Shown: positions 16,656 to 25,964, counted from the first letter of the stretch. The stretch is DNA of 64,000 nt from Paenibacillus borealis (GCF_000758665.1 NZ_CP009285.1:4340001-4404000), one strand, 5' to 3'. Made by a program: numbers and translations. Notes: generated by a model not told the origin, from the sequence alone.

Positions 16656-17599
16656 TGTTCTTTCATTTTTCCGATTTCTTCTCTTACCCGGTTTATGAAG
16701 GATTCAGGTTCAGTGACTACCACATCTGCCCCCCATCCAAGAATCCAGGACAGCAATTCTTCCGGCTCACGGACACGAAAAGTGACATGGTAACCGTCCT
16801 CTTTAGATTCGGCAGTCTCCATATAATAGCTATTGGCTTCTTCAACTTTATCAGCGATTTCCGGATTAAAGATTGCGCAGACCTGTGTACTGCGGGTATC
16901 CTTCGGCCGATAGGCTTGAAGGTCGAAGTTATCGGGAGTCTGAAACGTATCCTCAGTCACGGTAAGGTCACTCATTCGGGAGACCCGGAAATGGCGAATA
17001 TCCTCCCGCAGGTCACAGGATGCAAGTAACAGCCAGCCATTCTGCTCATCATGTGCCAATCCGTATGGAGATACCGTCCGCACAGTTACCCTGTTCCCAT
17101 CAGCTTCAGCAACCCGCTTGTGATAGGTGAAACGAAGTTTCTTGTCCTCCGTCATGGCTTCTCGAATAATTCCCAGGTTTACTTTCTCCCGCATCATTAG
17201 GACCATTTCATCTTTTTGGAGCAGACGGATGCTTCCTTGTATCCGGTCTGTCTCCTCACGGATGGGCCGGGAAAGAATGGCTTCGATTTTCCTGCGGGAA
17301 GAGCGGGCACTTTTGCGAAAAGTCGGATCAAACCGTTTTTCTATAAATTCAGTTCCAAGAAGAAGCGATACTGCCTCATCTACAGTAAAGCTAATGGGCG
17401 GAAGAAAATAGCCTTCCATTAAAGAGTATCCCAATCCGGTCTCCCCAATTATGGGAACACCCGCTTCACTCAAAGCCATCATATCACGATAGATCGTTCT
17501 TACACTGACCCCTAAGACCTCAGCTAATTCATCAGCTGTCTGCAATTTGCTTCGCTGTAATTCCATCACAATTGCTAAGAGACGTTCTGTTTTATTCAA
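16649..17599 (-). CDS. YafY-type HTH/WYL-domain transcriptional regulator
   Basis: This regulator has an N-terminal winged helix-turn-helix (about 1-60; LAEVLGVSVRTIYRDMMAL is the recognition region), a linker, a WYL domain (about 135-215, with TVSPYGLAHDEQNGWLLLASC) and a C-terminal WCX-like extension. WYL domains bind nucleic acid or nucleotide ligands in several regulators. I prefer TTG 17599 (316 residues) because AAGGGA stands 11-12 bases before it, whereas GTG 17611 is too close to that site. The gene follows the sfsA-like gene by 27 bp and is probably co-transcribed with it. Matching palindromes before sfsA and the VOC gene are its likely binding sites. Confidence 0.9.
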   Translation of the reverse strand: MNKTERLLAIVMELQRSKLQTADELAEVLGVSVRTIYRDMMALSEAGVPIIGETGLGYSLMEGYFLPPISFTVDEAVSLLLGTEFIEKRFDPTFRKSARSSRRKIEAILSRPIREETDRIQGSIRLLQKDEMVLMMREKVNLGIIREAMTEDKKLRFTYHKRVAEADGNRVTVRTVSPYGLAHDEQNGWLLLASCDLREDIRHFRVSRMSDLTVTEDTFQTPDNFDLQAYRPKDTRSTQVCAIFNPEIADKVEEANSYYMETAESKEDGYHVTFRVREPEELLSWILGWGADVVVTEPESFINRVREEIGKMKEHY

Positions 17600-17626
17600 T
17601 TGAAGCTGCACTCCCTTGCTTAGAAT

Positions 17627-18388
17627 TCAAGCATTTATAATATCTTTTGTGGTTTCAAAATAACGTATGAGATTTACTTCCGTAGGGGTTATTTGGAAGT
17701 TAACCTGCCACACCTCAACCCCTTGGTGTATTGATGAATGCACAGAATTCCGGATATAGCTGTTGTGTTTCCCGCTCGATGAGCCAATATATTTAGAACT
17801 GTCATAGATGAAACATACCAGTAGGATGGCTTTGTCATTTTCATTCAAGCTATGGGCCAATTCCCCAATGTGTTTTATGAATCGTTCGAATGAGGTGAAA
17901 CTGGTTCCTTTCTTCGTTTCGATATGTTCCTTAACCTCGACCTGCAATTGCGTAAGGGGTGTTTTGACCTCAATGTAAGTATTACCAACAAGAAAATCAA
18001 GTTTGGAGTTGCCTACGGTTTGTTCTCTTTTTATTGCTTCACCATTAATCACCATGCTAGAAAGCTGGCCGCTTTTTATAAAATGTTCTACATATCTGTT
18101 TGCTGCATTCTGATTAATTCCTATCCAGGATTTATTGGCATTGGATGGTAAATCAACTGAAATGGCTTCTACTGTATAAAGAGTCTTTCTTGATAAATTA
18201 TCGCTTTTGGATAGCAGGCAGGGGACATTACGAAAAACGATGTCACCAATACGGCCTGTAGTGGGACAATGGCAATCATATATGACTCCGTCCACCTCAA
18301 CTTCCATAATGAACCGGTTTCGCCGTCTGCAAATTATACCTTCAATTAGGGGTGTTTCAAAAACAAATGAATAGTTATTAGTTTCCAT
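17627..18388 (-). CDS. sfsA: SfsA family nuclease-like protein
   Basis: SfsA (sugar fermentation stimulation protein) is a DNA-binding protein; its C-terminal half has a PD-(D/E)xK nuclease-like core. This 253-residue protein matches over most of its length: RRRNRFIMEVEVDG, HCPTTGRIGD, LSKSDNLSRKTLYTVEA, WIGINQNAANRYVEH and the catalytic-type pair LDFLVGNTYIEVK (Asp then Glu-x-Lys). The C-terminal part is more divergent than usual but keeps FIKHIGELA. ATG 18388 is preceded by AGGAGAAC. It shares a promoter with the WYL regulator directly downstream, an unusual setting for SfsA. The biological role is unknown. Confidence 0.85.
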   Translation of the reverse strand: METNNYSFVFETPLIEGIICRRRNRFIMEVEVDGVIYDCHCPTTGRIGDIVFRNVPCLLSKSDNLSRKTLYTVEAISVDLPSNANKSWIGINQNAANRYVEHFIKSGQLSSMVINGEAIKREQTVGNSKLDFLVGNTYIEVKTPLTQLQVEVKEHIETKKGTSFTSFERFIKHIGELAHSLNENDKAILLVCFIYDSSKYIGSSSGKHNSYIRNSVHSSIHQGVEVWQVNFQITPTEVNLIRYFETTKDIINA

Positions 18389-18457
18389 AGTAAGTTCTCC
18401 TCAGTAATCACTTTAAGCAAAGTTCAGTTCAAATCATCTTTGCCGCTCTAATACCTG

Positions 18458-18495
18458 ATTATACAAGACTACTACTGACAACTGAATGTCAGTAG
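18458..18495 (-). promoter_or_regulatory. Promoter and palindromic operator of the sfsA-WYL operon
   Basis: On the minus strand, -10 TATAAT (18458-18463) is 17 bp from -35 TTCAGT (18481-18486), which forms the centre of the perfect palindrome CTACTGACA-N6-TGTCAGTAG (18472-18495). It has the same layout as the VOC-gene promoter and suggests autoregulation. Confidence 0.8.
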
Positions 18496-18503
18496 CTGCC
18501 ACG

Positions 18504-18550
18504 AAGGGGGAGTCTCAAAAGCCGTGAAACGGCCGAGAGAGCTCCCCCTT
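18504..18550 (-). terminator. Stem-loop after the sugar permease genes
   Basis: AAGGGGGAG (18504-18512) and CTCCCCCTT (18542-18550) are perfect arms, with a nested GCCGT/ACGGC. The trailing U-tract is poor on both strands, so its strength as a terminator is uncertain. It separates the permease genes from the sfsA promoter. Confidence 0.55.
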
Positions 18551-18621
18551 GTTAATAGGTTAGATGCGAAGCAGCGATTCTCCTGTTATTGGAGGCTCGC
18601 TGCCTCATTGACGTGCGACTC

Positions 18622-19500
18622 CTACTCCTTAACGGCACCAAGCACGATACCCTTGACGAAAAAGCGCTGAAGAAACGGATAGACCAGCAGGATGGGCAGC
18701 ATGGCGATGAAAATCTGCGCGGATTTGACGCTCCGGTTGGAGAGCGTTTGCAGATCCTCGAAGCGGATGCCGGTCTTGCTGAAGTCCTGCACAACGACGA
18801 TGGTCTGCAGCAGCGTGGCCAGGGGCCAGCGGTCGGGCGAGGTCATATAGAGCATGCCGTCAAACCAGGCATTCCAATGGCCCACAAGGGTGAACAGGGA
18901 CAGGGTGGCGATGGCCGGGAGCGATACTGGCAGATAAATCCTGGACATAATCTGAAAGGAGGTTGCCCCGTCCATAATCGCGGCTTCATCCAGATCACGC
19001 GGCAATGCCCGGAAGAAATTCATCATCAGGATGATATTCCAGACATTGACCAGGCCAGGGAGGATGAAGATCCAGAAGGAATTGATCAGATTGATCTTCT
19101 CCATCAGGATATAATGCGGGACAAGCCCGGCGTCGAAAATCATAATAATCAGAAAGAACCATACATAGAAGTTCCGGCCCCTGAATTCCCGGGAATTCCG
19201 CGAGAGGGGGAAGGCGGCCAGCACCGTTACGCACATGGCCAGTACTGTGCCGACAGCGCTCCGCAGCACCGAGATTCGTAGTGCCGACAGGAAATTGCTG
19301 TTTTCGAAGGTGCGCAGGTACCCATCCAGCGAGAAATCTACCGGGATTAGTCCGACAAGATTGGAATCAGCTGCCGATTTACCGCTTAGGGACACCGCAA
19401 AGATATGAAGCAGCGGCAGCACGCAGACAACGGAAATCAGCACAAGGAAAGCGATATTGAACAGATAGAATACGCGGTAGGTGGGGTTTTTATGGTACAT
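18622..19500 (-). CDS. Carbohydrate ABC transporter permease, LplC/YtcP type
   Basis: Inner-membrane subunit of a CUT1 sugar importer (292 residues). Six predicted membrane segments start at about residue 12. The EAA-type cytoplasmic loop contacting the ATPase is seen as LPRDLDEAAIMDGATSFQIM. The protein ends in RFFVKGIVLGAVKE, the usual tail of this family. ATG 19500 is preceded by GGAGGAAAG. It follows the other permease by 32 bp in the same direction. No ATPase gene is present, as is common for this family, where a shared MsmK-type ATPase serves several importers. The solute-binding partner is probably the lipoprotein at 24072-25799. Confidence 0.93.
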   Translation of the reverse strand: MYHKNPTYRVFYLFNIAFLVLISVVCVLPLLHIFAVSLSGKSAADSNLVGLIPVDFSLDGYLRTFENSNFLSALRISVLRSAVGTVLAMCVTVLAAFPLSRNSREFRGRNFYVWFFLIIMIFDAGLVPHYILMEKINLINSFWIFILPGLVNVWNIILMMNFFRALPRDLDEAAIMDGATSFQIMSRIYLPVSLPAIATLSLFTLVGHWNAWFDGMLYMTSPDRWPLATLLQTIVVVQDFSKTGIRFEDLQTLSNRSVKSAQIFIAMLPILLVYPFLQRFFVKGIVLGAVKE

Positions 19501-19532
19501 GAGGCCTTTCCTCCTTCAAATTGACAAGCATC

Positions 19533-20486
19533 TCAGAAAATCCGGTAATTTGCCCACTTGTAGGCTGAATAGTAGCCTCCCCCGATCATGATGAAGCCGA
19601 TCACTGACTTGAACAGGCCGACGGCGGTGGACAGGCTGTATTGGCCTTCCTGGAAGGAACGGTAGACATAGGTATCAATAATGTCGCCCTTGTCCAGCAC
19701 CAGAGAATTGATCAGATTATAGATCTGGTCGAAGTTGGCGTTCAGCATGTTGCCCAGCGACAGCGTGAAGACCACGACGATGATCGGCAGCATTGAGGGG
19801 AGCGTGATGTAGAGGGTCTGCTTCATGCGGCCCGCCCCGTCAATCTCCGCCGCTTCGTAGAGCGCGGGATTGATGCCGGACAGCGAGGCCAGGAAGACGA
19901 TGGCGCTGAAGCCGAATTCCTTCCACAAGTCGCTCAGAATGACGGTGAAGCGGAACCAGTTCCCTTCACTGAGGAACATCACGGGCTGCATGTGGAAGAA
20001 GCTGAGCAGCTGGTTCACAATTCCTTCCAGGGACAAGAGATCGAGGAGAATACCGCCCAGAATCACCCATGACATGAAATGGGGCAGATAGACCAGGGTT
20101 TGCACCGAGCGCTTAAGCCCCATCTGGCGGATTTCGTTGAGCAGAAGGGCGAATATCACCGGGACGACGAGTCCGAAGGCGATTTTGAGACAGGAGATAA
20201 TCAGTGTGTTGAGAATGACCTGCCTGGAATCATGCATGGAGAAAATAAGCTCGAAATTGCTCCAGCCCACCCACGATGAGCCGGAAATGCCCTGCCAGGG
20301 CTTGAAGTCCTGAAAAGCGATGACGATGCCCGGCATAGGGGCATATTTGAATATAAGCGCGACGAGCACGGCCGGCAGCAGCATAAGATGCAGCCTCCAT
20401 GTGGCGGCAAACTGCCGGGCTGTCGTGCCGGTTCCGGGATTGGCCTTGGGAGCGGCATTGGCCGCCATATCTGTGCCTGGCTTCAT
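19533..20486 (-). CDS. Carbohydrate ABC transporter permease, LplB/YteP type
   Basis: Second membrane subunit of the same importer, 317 residues. A hydrophilic N-terminus (to about residue 28) precedes six membrane segments. WHLMLLPAVLVALIFKYAPMPG at the first segment is typical of LplB-type proteins, and the EAA loop reads LYEAAEIDGAGRMKQTL. The start at ATG 20486 has AGGAGGAG before it. The gene is divergent from the histidine kinase at 20609, with a 122-bp shared regulatory region. It is first in the permease operon. Confidence 0.93.
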   Translation of the reverse strand: MKPGTDMAANAAPKANPGTGTTARQFAATWRLHLMLLPAVLVALIFKYAPMPGIVIAFQDFKPWQGISGSSWVGWSNFELIFSMHDSRQVILNTLIISCLKIAFGLVVPVIFALLLNEIRQMGLKRSVQTLVYLPHFMSWVILGGILLDLLSLEGIVNQLLSFFHMQPVMFLSEGNWFRFTVILSDLWKEFGFSAIVFLASLSGINPALYEAAEIDGAGRMKQTLYITLPSMLPIIVVVFTLSLGNMLNANFDQIYNLINSLVLDKGDIIDTYVYRSFQEGQYSLSTAVGLFKSVIGFIMIGGGYYSAYKWANYRIF

Positions 20487-20540
20487 ACGGTTCTCCTCCT
20501 AAATGTCCGCCGCTCAGCGGATTCTATAATTATCTTAGGC

Positions 20541-20569
20541 TTGACAATCCTGAAGTGTACAGATATAGA
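20541..20569 (+). promoter_or_regulatory. Strong sigma-A promoter for the YesMN-type genes, overlapping a divergent promoter
   Basis: TTGACA (20541-20546), 17 bp, TATAGA (20564-20569) point towards the kinase. On the other strand TTGTCA with TAGAAT at 15 bp spacing overlaps the -35 region and may serve the permeases, so the two directions could compete. Confidence 0.7.
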
Positions 20570-20608
20570 TATTTAAGGTAACTGTCAATTTGTTAAGGGG
20601 GTGCTGCC

Positions 20609-22372
20609 ATGCGGGGATACCGGCCGGTATTTGTCAAAATCACTGCCGTTATTTTCATGCTGATTATGCCAATGGCTCTGCTCTATACGTACTACAGTGA
20701 GAAGAGTCTTGAAGTCATCGATGGACAGATTACAGATAACAATGAAAGCCGCTTGTTTTTCCTGAAGAATCAGATTGAATCGAACATTGACCGCCTGTCC
20801 TTGTCCTCCAGTGTGCTGACGAGAGATTCCTCGATCATGGATTTGCAGCTCAATCTGCTCACGGAGGATTATTATCAGACGCTTTACTACCAGACACAGG
20901 TCAAGGAAAAGCTGCAGCTTCAGAGTCTTTCCAGCAACTGGCGCAACGATCTGTCCGTCTATTTGCCGGAGAGCCGGCGCCGTATCTCCACCAATCCGGG
21001 CGACACGTTCGACATGAAGGAGATGAAGCTGTCTCCTGCAGGCGTCTGGAGACTGCATCCGGGCAGCGGTACAGCGAATCCGTATTATCAAATGTTCGTG
21101 TGGGACCCTTACCTGGCGAAGGAGCAGAACCGGGAGCCCGTCGCTGTATTCGAGGTGCGGTTCGCGGTCGACAACATCCGGCGGATGCTGGGTGACTACA
21201 AGCAGGATAATCCCGGTAAATCCTTTCTGCTCACGGCATACGGTACAGCTTACGGTGCCGTATCCTCAGACGATGCCACCGCAAGGGAGACCGGGCGTCT
21301 GCTGCTCCAAGGCCCGCTGAAGGAATCCGGACACCGGAGCCTTGAAATCGGCGGGGAGGATACTTTTATCAGCTATGCATATCTGCCCTCCCTGGGCGCC
21401 TATCTGGTGGATTATGTCCCGCTTGATGTTATTCACGCACCGGTGGTGCAGAGCCGCAGAATGTTCTATCTCAGTTTTGTTGTGCTGGCCCTGCTGGCGC
21501 TTATTGCCTCTTATCTGCTGTACCAGCATGTGCAGAAGCCGGTCACAGAGGTGGTCAAGGGCCTGCGGAGCTTTGAGCGGGGCAATTATTCCTTTCGTAT
21601 TAGAGAACGCTTTCATAACGAGTTTGATTATATGCGCCTGCGGTTCAATGAGATGGCCGAGCAGACCCAGCATTTGATCAATGACGTCTACGAGGAACAG
21701 AACCGTTCCAGGCTTGCAACACTGAAGCAGCTGCAGTCGCAGATCCATCCCCACTTCCTGTACAATTGCCTCTCCTTCATCGCCGCCTGCGCCAAGGCTG
21801 GGGAAACAGAAACGATCCGGGAGATGGTCTATCATCTGGGTGATTACTACCGCTACACGACACGGGTGGAGAACCAGCGTCCGCTCCTGGAGGAAGAGGT
21901 GAACCAGGCCAGGAACTATCTGCACATCTATGCATTCAGACTGGAGCGTCTGGATTTCGTGCTGAATATTCCGCCGGACATGCTGGCTGAGCCGGTCCCC
22001 CGGCTGTTTCTGCAGCCTGTAGTGGAGAATGCCATTATCCATGGTGTGGAGCCGCAGCCGGAAGCGGGAACGATACGGGTCACAGGTGTACAAGAAGGGC
22101 CGTATAATCTGCTGCGGGTTGAGGACAGCGGGGCGGGCATGACGGAGGAGCAGATCGCCGGCTATATGAAAGAGCTGGAGCTGCCCATGAATGAGCAGAC
22201 AGGCTGCGGCCTGTGGAATGTCAATCAGCGTCTGAAGCAGCAGTACGGTCCGGGGTCCGGCATCAGGCTGGACGCCTCGCCGGGTCTCGGCGGTTTACGG
22301 GTCACCCTGCGCTGGAAAAGGGAACATGAAGGAGGACAGCCAAGTGAAAATGCAGCTGATGCTCGTCGATGA
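20609..22372 (+). CDS. YesM-type membrane sensor histidine kinase
   Basis: This 587-residue kinase has a membrane segment at about 10-28, a large extracellular Cache-like sensing region (about 30-285), a second membrane segment (about 290-310), a HAMP domain (about 312-365), the His_kinase domain with LQSQIHPHFLYNCLSF (His382 the likely phosphoacceptor) and a C-terminal ATPase domain (VVENAIIHGVEP; VEDSGAGM; GCGLWNVNQRL). Kinases of this class sense extracellular sugars or binding-protein complexes and control adjacent CUT1 importers. It overlaps the response regulator gene by 29 bp, consistent with coupled translation. Confidence 0.93.
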   Translation: MRGYRPVFVKITAVIFMLIMPMALLYTYYSEKSLEVIDGQITDNNESRLFFLKNQIESNIDRLSLSSSVLTRDSSIMDLQLNLLTEDYYQTLYYQTQVKEKLQLQSLSSNWRNDLSVYLPESRRRISTNPGDTFDMKEMKLSPAGVWRLHPGSGTANPYYQMFVWDPYLAKEQNREPVAVFEVRFAVDNIRRMLGDYKQDNPGKSFLLTAYGTAYGAVSSDDATARETGRLLLQGPLKESGHRSLEIGGEDTFISYAYLPSLGAYLVDYVPLDVIHAPVVQSRRMFYLSFVVLALLALIASYLLYQHVQKPVTEVVKGLRSFERGNYSFRIRERFHNEFDYMRLRFNEMAEQTQHLINDVYEEQNRSRLATLKQLQSQIHPHFLYNCLSFIAACAKAGETETIREMVYHLGDYYRYTTRVENQRPLLEEEVNQARNYLHIYAFRLERLDFVLNIPPDMLAEPVPRLFLQPVVENAIIHGVEPQPEAGTIRVTGVQEGPYNLLRVEDSGAGMTEEQIAGYMKELELPMNEQTGCGLWNVNQRLKQQYGPGSGIRLDASPGLGGLRVTLRWKREHEGGQPSENAADARR

Positions 22373-23960
22373 CGAGCCGATGATTCTTAAGAGCATGGTC
22401 CAGAATGACTGGGCTTCCGCCGGTGTGGAGCATGTGTATCCGGCAGCATCCGGTCTGGAGGCGGCAGAGCTGCTGAAGCATCATCCGGTCGATATTGTGG
22501 TCACGGATATCCGCATGCCCGGGATGGACGGTTTGGCCTTATGCAAGCATGTGCATGAGCATTATCCAAGAACCCGCTGCGTGCTGCTGTCGGGCTTCGG
22601 CGAATTTGAATACGCCCGGCAGGCTATCGAGCACCGGACAGTGGGCTATCTGCTGAAGCCGGTCAAGGATGAAGAGCTGCTCGCTGAAGTGAAGCGGGTT
22701 GCCGGCGGCATCCGCGGCGAATGGGAGCAGATTGCTTCCCAGGAGCGGGCGCGGCGGACCCTGCACCTGCATATGCCGATGCTGCGGTCGGGATTTCTCA
22801 ACGATCTGCTGTCAGGCCAGCTGCCGGAGCCCGGAGCGCTGGCCGAGCGGCTGAAGGAGTACCAGCTTCCGTTCCATGCGGGGGACTCGCTGCTGCTGGT
22901 GATGGTGCGGCCCGAGAAGGTATTCGGCAGCGGAGAAGAGCCGGACGCCCTGCTGTTTGAATATGCGGTGCAGAATATTGCCGCTGAGATACTGGAGCCG
23001 GACTGTGATGTCTGGCACTGCTGCGATCCCTATGGCTATCTTGTCTTTGCTCTGCGCAGCCGGAAGCAACCTCAGGAGATGGGCGAAATGGATGTGATGG
23101 CTCTGCATACCAAGGCGCACGAACTGCAGCTGAAGGTGTCCGGACTGCTCAAGGGACAGGTCTCACTCTTGCTCAGTGAGCCGCTGCGCTTCCCCATGGA
23201 GCTGGCGCAGGTCTACCGCAAGTCGCTGAACGAATTCCGCAAAATCCCGCGCAGTGAGCAGGAATTCCTGGCTCTTGCGGGCGGCACCCGGACAGTAGAC
23301 CGTACCTTGACTTCACTCTATGCGCCGCCGGCATTCCTGCGGCTGATGGAGGGAGGCCGGTGGGATGAGGTGCGCAGCAAGCTGGCTGCCATTGTCCTCG
23401 AAATGGAGGAGAAGCTGCTGGATTCCGGGGAGCATCTGGCCGAGCTGTACCATACGCTGGTGAGCGCTTTCCTGGCCATTGCCCACCAGCAGGGAAAGAC
23501 CCTGATGGAAGCGACGGCCGGGAAGGGGGAGCTGGGCGAACCTGCCCGGATCATGCGCAGTACCGGTACTGTTGCGGACTGGGCGGAAGGGATATTGTCC
23601 TGTCTTTCGCAGTCGGAGAATGCGGAGTACAACGATCACAAGCGCCAGCTGCTGGCGAGAATCCACCGCTTCATCGAGGAGAATCTTGCCCGGGATGTCT
23701 CCCTCCAGAGCATTGCCGACCACGTGAAGCTGCATGCGGTGTATCTGTCCTCCATGTACAAGCAGGAGACCGGTGAGAATCTGAGCGATTACATCATGCG
23801 CTACCGGATGGAGCAGGCGGCGGTGCTGCTGCGCTCCACGGAGATCCGGATTTATGAGCTGGCCGCCCGGCTGGGCTTCCAGCATCCTCCGTATTTCAGC
23901 AAGCTGTTCAAGAACTATTACGGGATCACGCCGCAGGAATACCGGGAACGCCTGCTCTAA
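22344..23960 (+). CDS. YesN-type response regulator with AraC DNA-binding domain
   Basis: Partner of the preceding kinase. I place the start at GTG 22344 (538 residues), eight bases after GGAGG; ATG 22326 lies before that site and ATG 22350 is a less likely alternative. The receiver (1-120) shows LVDDEPMIL, phosphoacceptor Asp55 in VVTDIRMPGMDG, and YLLKPVKDEEL. A long central helical region (about 125-430) of the YesN type links to two AraC helix-turn-helix motifs (about 440-538): VSLQSIADHVKLHAVYLSSM and LAARLGFQHPPYFSKLFK. It likely activates the divergent permease genes and the downstream binding protein gene. Confidence 0.93.
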   Translation: MKMQLMLVDDEPMILKSMVQNDWASAGVEHVYPAASGLEAAELLKHHPVDIVVTDIRMPGMDGLALCKHVHEHYPRTRCVLLSGFGEFEYARQAIEHRTVGYLLKPVKDEELLAEVKRVAGGIRGEWEQIASQERARRTLHLHMPMLRSGFLNDLLSGQLPEPGALAERLKEYQLPFHAGDSLLLVMVRPEKVFGSGEEPDALLFEYAVQNIAAEILEPDCDVWHCCDPYGYLVFALRSRKQPQEMGEMDVMALHTKAHELQLKVSGLLKGQVSLLLSEPLRFPMELAQVYRKSLNEFRKIPRSEQEFLALAGGTRTVDRTLTSLYAPPAFLRLMEGGRWDEVRSKLAAIVLEMEEKLLDSGEHLAELYHTLVSAFLAIAHQQGKTLMEATAGKGELGEPARIMRSTGTVADWAEGILSCLSQSENAEYNDHKRQLLARIHRFIEENLARDVSLQSIADHVKLHAVYLSSMYKQETGENLSDYIMRYRMEQAAVLLRSTEIRIYELAARLGFQHPPYFSKLFKNYYGITPQEYRERLL

Positions 23961-24011
23961 CAAAGCTTAAGATTTTAGCATATCACCTTAAATCTTTCTC
24001 TCTTACTCCTG

Positions 24012-24025
24012 TGAAAGCGTTGTAA
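24012..24025 (+). promoter_or_regulatory. cre-like CcpA site before the sugar-binding lipoprotein gene
   Basis: TGAAAGCGTTGTAA matches 12 of 14 positions of the cre consensus TGWAARCGYTWNCA, 46 bp before the start codon. Catabolite repression of the importer is inferred. Confidence 0.6.
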
Positions 24026-24071
24026 TAAGATGAATGCGTCAGAGATTACAGGAACACAGGGAGGCTCTTGC

Positions 24072-25799
24072 ATGAAGAGGACAAAAAAAAGGTTCGCGCT
24101 GCTGCTGTCGGCAACATTGCTGCTGTCGCTGCTCACCGCCTGTTCACCGAACGGCAGCAACGGGGCTGCCGGTACAGCGCCGCCGTCATCCGCCCAGCCG
24201 TCTGCGCCTGCGGAGGCGGAGGGGGATGCTGCCCGGATTGAAGGGATCCGGGACGGGACATACCGCTTCGAGACCCCGGTCACCATCACTACCGTTACAG
24301 CCACGGATTCCAGCTTCAAGTACAAAAACGGGGAGACGCTGAGCGACAATGTGCATACCCGTTGGGCGAAGGAGCAGCTGGGAATCGATATCCAGCATCT
24401 GTGGGAGGTGCCCGGCGAGCAGTTCGCCACCAAGATGCGGCTGATGCTGACAGCCAAGCAGGAGCTGCCGGATGTCGTCACAACGATGGATATCGGGCTG
24501 ATGAATGAGCTGATCCAATCCGGAGCCTACAAGGATATTTCAGCGGATTTCGATAAGTATGCTTCGGACCGCATGAAGGAGATCTTCAGCTCCCACCCGC
24601 TGATCTGGAGCCAGGTGACCTTTGAAGGCAAGCATATGGGCCTGCCTTACTTCGCCAACGCCGGGAACGATAATGCTGTCATGTGGGTCCGCCAGGATTG
24701 GCTGGACGAATTGGGCATGCAGGCACCGGCGACCTTTGAGGAGCTGGAGGCCTTCATGCAGGCGCTGCTTGATAAGAAGCCGGGCAATACGGATTCTATC
24801 ATTCCGCTGGGCGTGAGTCTTGGCTCGGGCGGCGGCCACCCGAATCCGCTGGCAGGCTGGCTCGGGGAGAGCACCTGGATCTTCGGGCCGTTCGGCACCG
24901 TCCCTTACCAGTGGAACCAGGGTGCGGACGGCAAGCTGGTGCATGGCTCGACCGTGCCCGAGATGAAGAAGGGCCTTGAGGTCATGCGGGACTGGTACGA
25001 GAAGGGCTATATCTCCAAGGAGGCCGGGCTGCATGATGAGAACAAGCTCGCCGAGCTGATTGGCCAGGGGCGGGTAGGTGTTGTGGTGGCTCCGTATTGG
25101 CTGGGCAGCTGGCCGGTTCCGGACTTGCAGAAGAACGTGCCGGGAGCGACGATGAAGCCTTACCCGATTCCAACTGAGAACGGCAAGGCGGGAGCACGGG
25201 ATACCACGTTCCTGAAGGGAGGGATGCTGGTAAGGGAAGGCTTTGAGCATACCGACGCTTTGTTCCTGTATCTTAACCGTCTGTTCGCCGGAGTGGACAA
25301 AGAACCAGGCAGCGAATTCGAGCACGGCTGGGCCGAAGACTATGATTATACCCTCAAGGCGGACGGAACGGTCTCCACGGTTAGCGAGGATATCCCCGAA
25401 GGCTCGGTAGGGGTCTACAAATACTTCCTGTATGAGCCGAAGGATCCGTTCAGTGTGCTGCAGCAATCCGCAGACAAAGGGAAATTGCTGGAACAGGGAA
25501 ATCTTACAGAGGCCGAAGCTGCGGCTCTTGGCAATCCCGATATTCTGAAGGCGGCGCAAATTGTCGTCGATGGATGGGCTAAGGAGAGTTACTGGGCTCC
25601 CAAGTTCCTTGGTGCCAGTACACCGGCGATGCAGTCCAAGGGAGGCATCACCACGAAGCTTGAAGGGGAGGCAATCATGGCGATCATCTACGGCCGCAAG
25701 CCGCTGGAGGATTTCGATAAATTCGTCAAGGAATGGTACAGCATTGGCGGAGAGCAGATGACGAAGGAAGCCAATGAATGGTTTGACAGCACGAAGTGA
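24072..25799 (+). CDS. Extracellular sugar-binding lipoprotein, LplA/YtcQ type
   Basis: Binding component of the importer whose permeases lie at 18622-20486. ATG 24072 (575 residues) is chosen because GGGAGG stands 12 bases upstream and the signal starts there; the longer frame from 24030 adds nothing like a signal. The lipobox is LTAC (Cys at about residue 25), followed by a Ser/Ala/Pro-rich linker. The mature part has family features such as MRLMLTAKQELPDVVTTMD, GLPYFANAGNDNAVMWVRQDWLDELG and a Trp/Tyr-rich C-terminal lobe with FDKFVKEWYSIGGEQMTKEANEW. It follows the YesN-type regulator directly and carries a cre-like site. The sugar is not known. Confidence 0.92.
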   Translation: MKRTKKRFALLLSATLLLSLLTACSPNGSNGAAGTAPPSSAQPSAPAEAEGDAARIEGIRDGTYRFETPVTITTVTATDSSFKYKNGETLSDNVHTRWAKEQLGIDIQHLWEVPGEQFATKMRLMLTAKQELPDVVTTMDIGLMNELIQSGAYKDISADFDKYASDRMKEIFSSHPLIWSQVTFEGKHMGLPYFANAGNDNAVMWVRQDWLDELGMQAPATFEELEAFMQALLDKKPGNTDSIIPLGVSLGSGGGHPNPLAGWLGESTWIFGPFGTVPYQWNQGADGKLVHGSTVPEMKKGLEVMRDWYEKGYISKEAGLHDENKLAELIGQGRVGVVVAPYWLGSWPVPDLQKNVPGATMKPYPIPTENGKAGARDTTFLKGGMLVREGFEHTDALFLYLNRLFAGVDKEPGSEFEHGWAEDYDYTLKADGTVSTVSEDIPEGSVGVYKYFLYEPKDPFSVLQQSADKGKLLEQGNLTEAEAAALGNPDILKAAQIVVDGWAKESYWAPKFLGASTPAMQSKGGITTKLEGEAIMAIIYGRKPLEDFDKFVKEWYSIGGEQMTKEANEWFDSTK

Positions 25800-25964
25800 C
25801 GGGGGAACACAGCAGGAATCATCAGGACTAAAGCTGCCGGCTGCATCTGCCGGAGGCTAGCCGGAAGGAGGAGGAGAAACGGACGGGAAGCCGGGATCAA
25901 CTCCTCCTTTTTGCTGCCTGGTGAATATGCAGTGTATACCTGTAAAGGAAGGTGGGAGAATGCG

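Noticed and set aside
18589..19281. Plus-strand open frame (230 codons) opposite a permease gene
   Set aside because: Hydrophilic mirror of the membrane protein, with no start signal or recognisable motif.
24540..25559. Minus-strand open frame (339 codons) opposite the sugar-binding lipoprotein gene
   Set aside because: Antisense to a clear gene, no ribosome site, low-complexity Arg/Leu-rich content.
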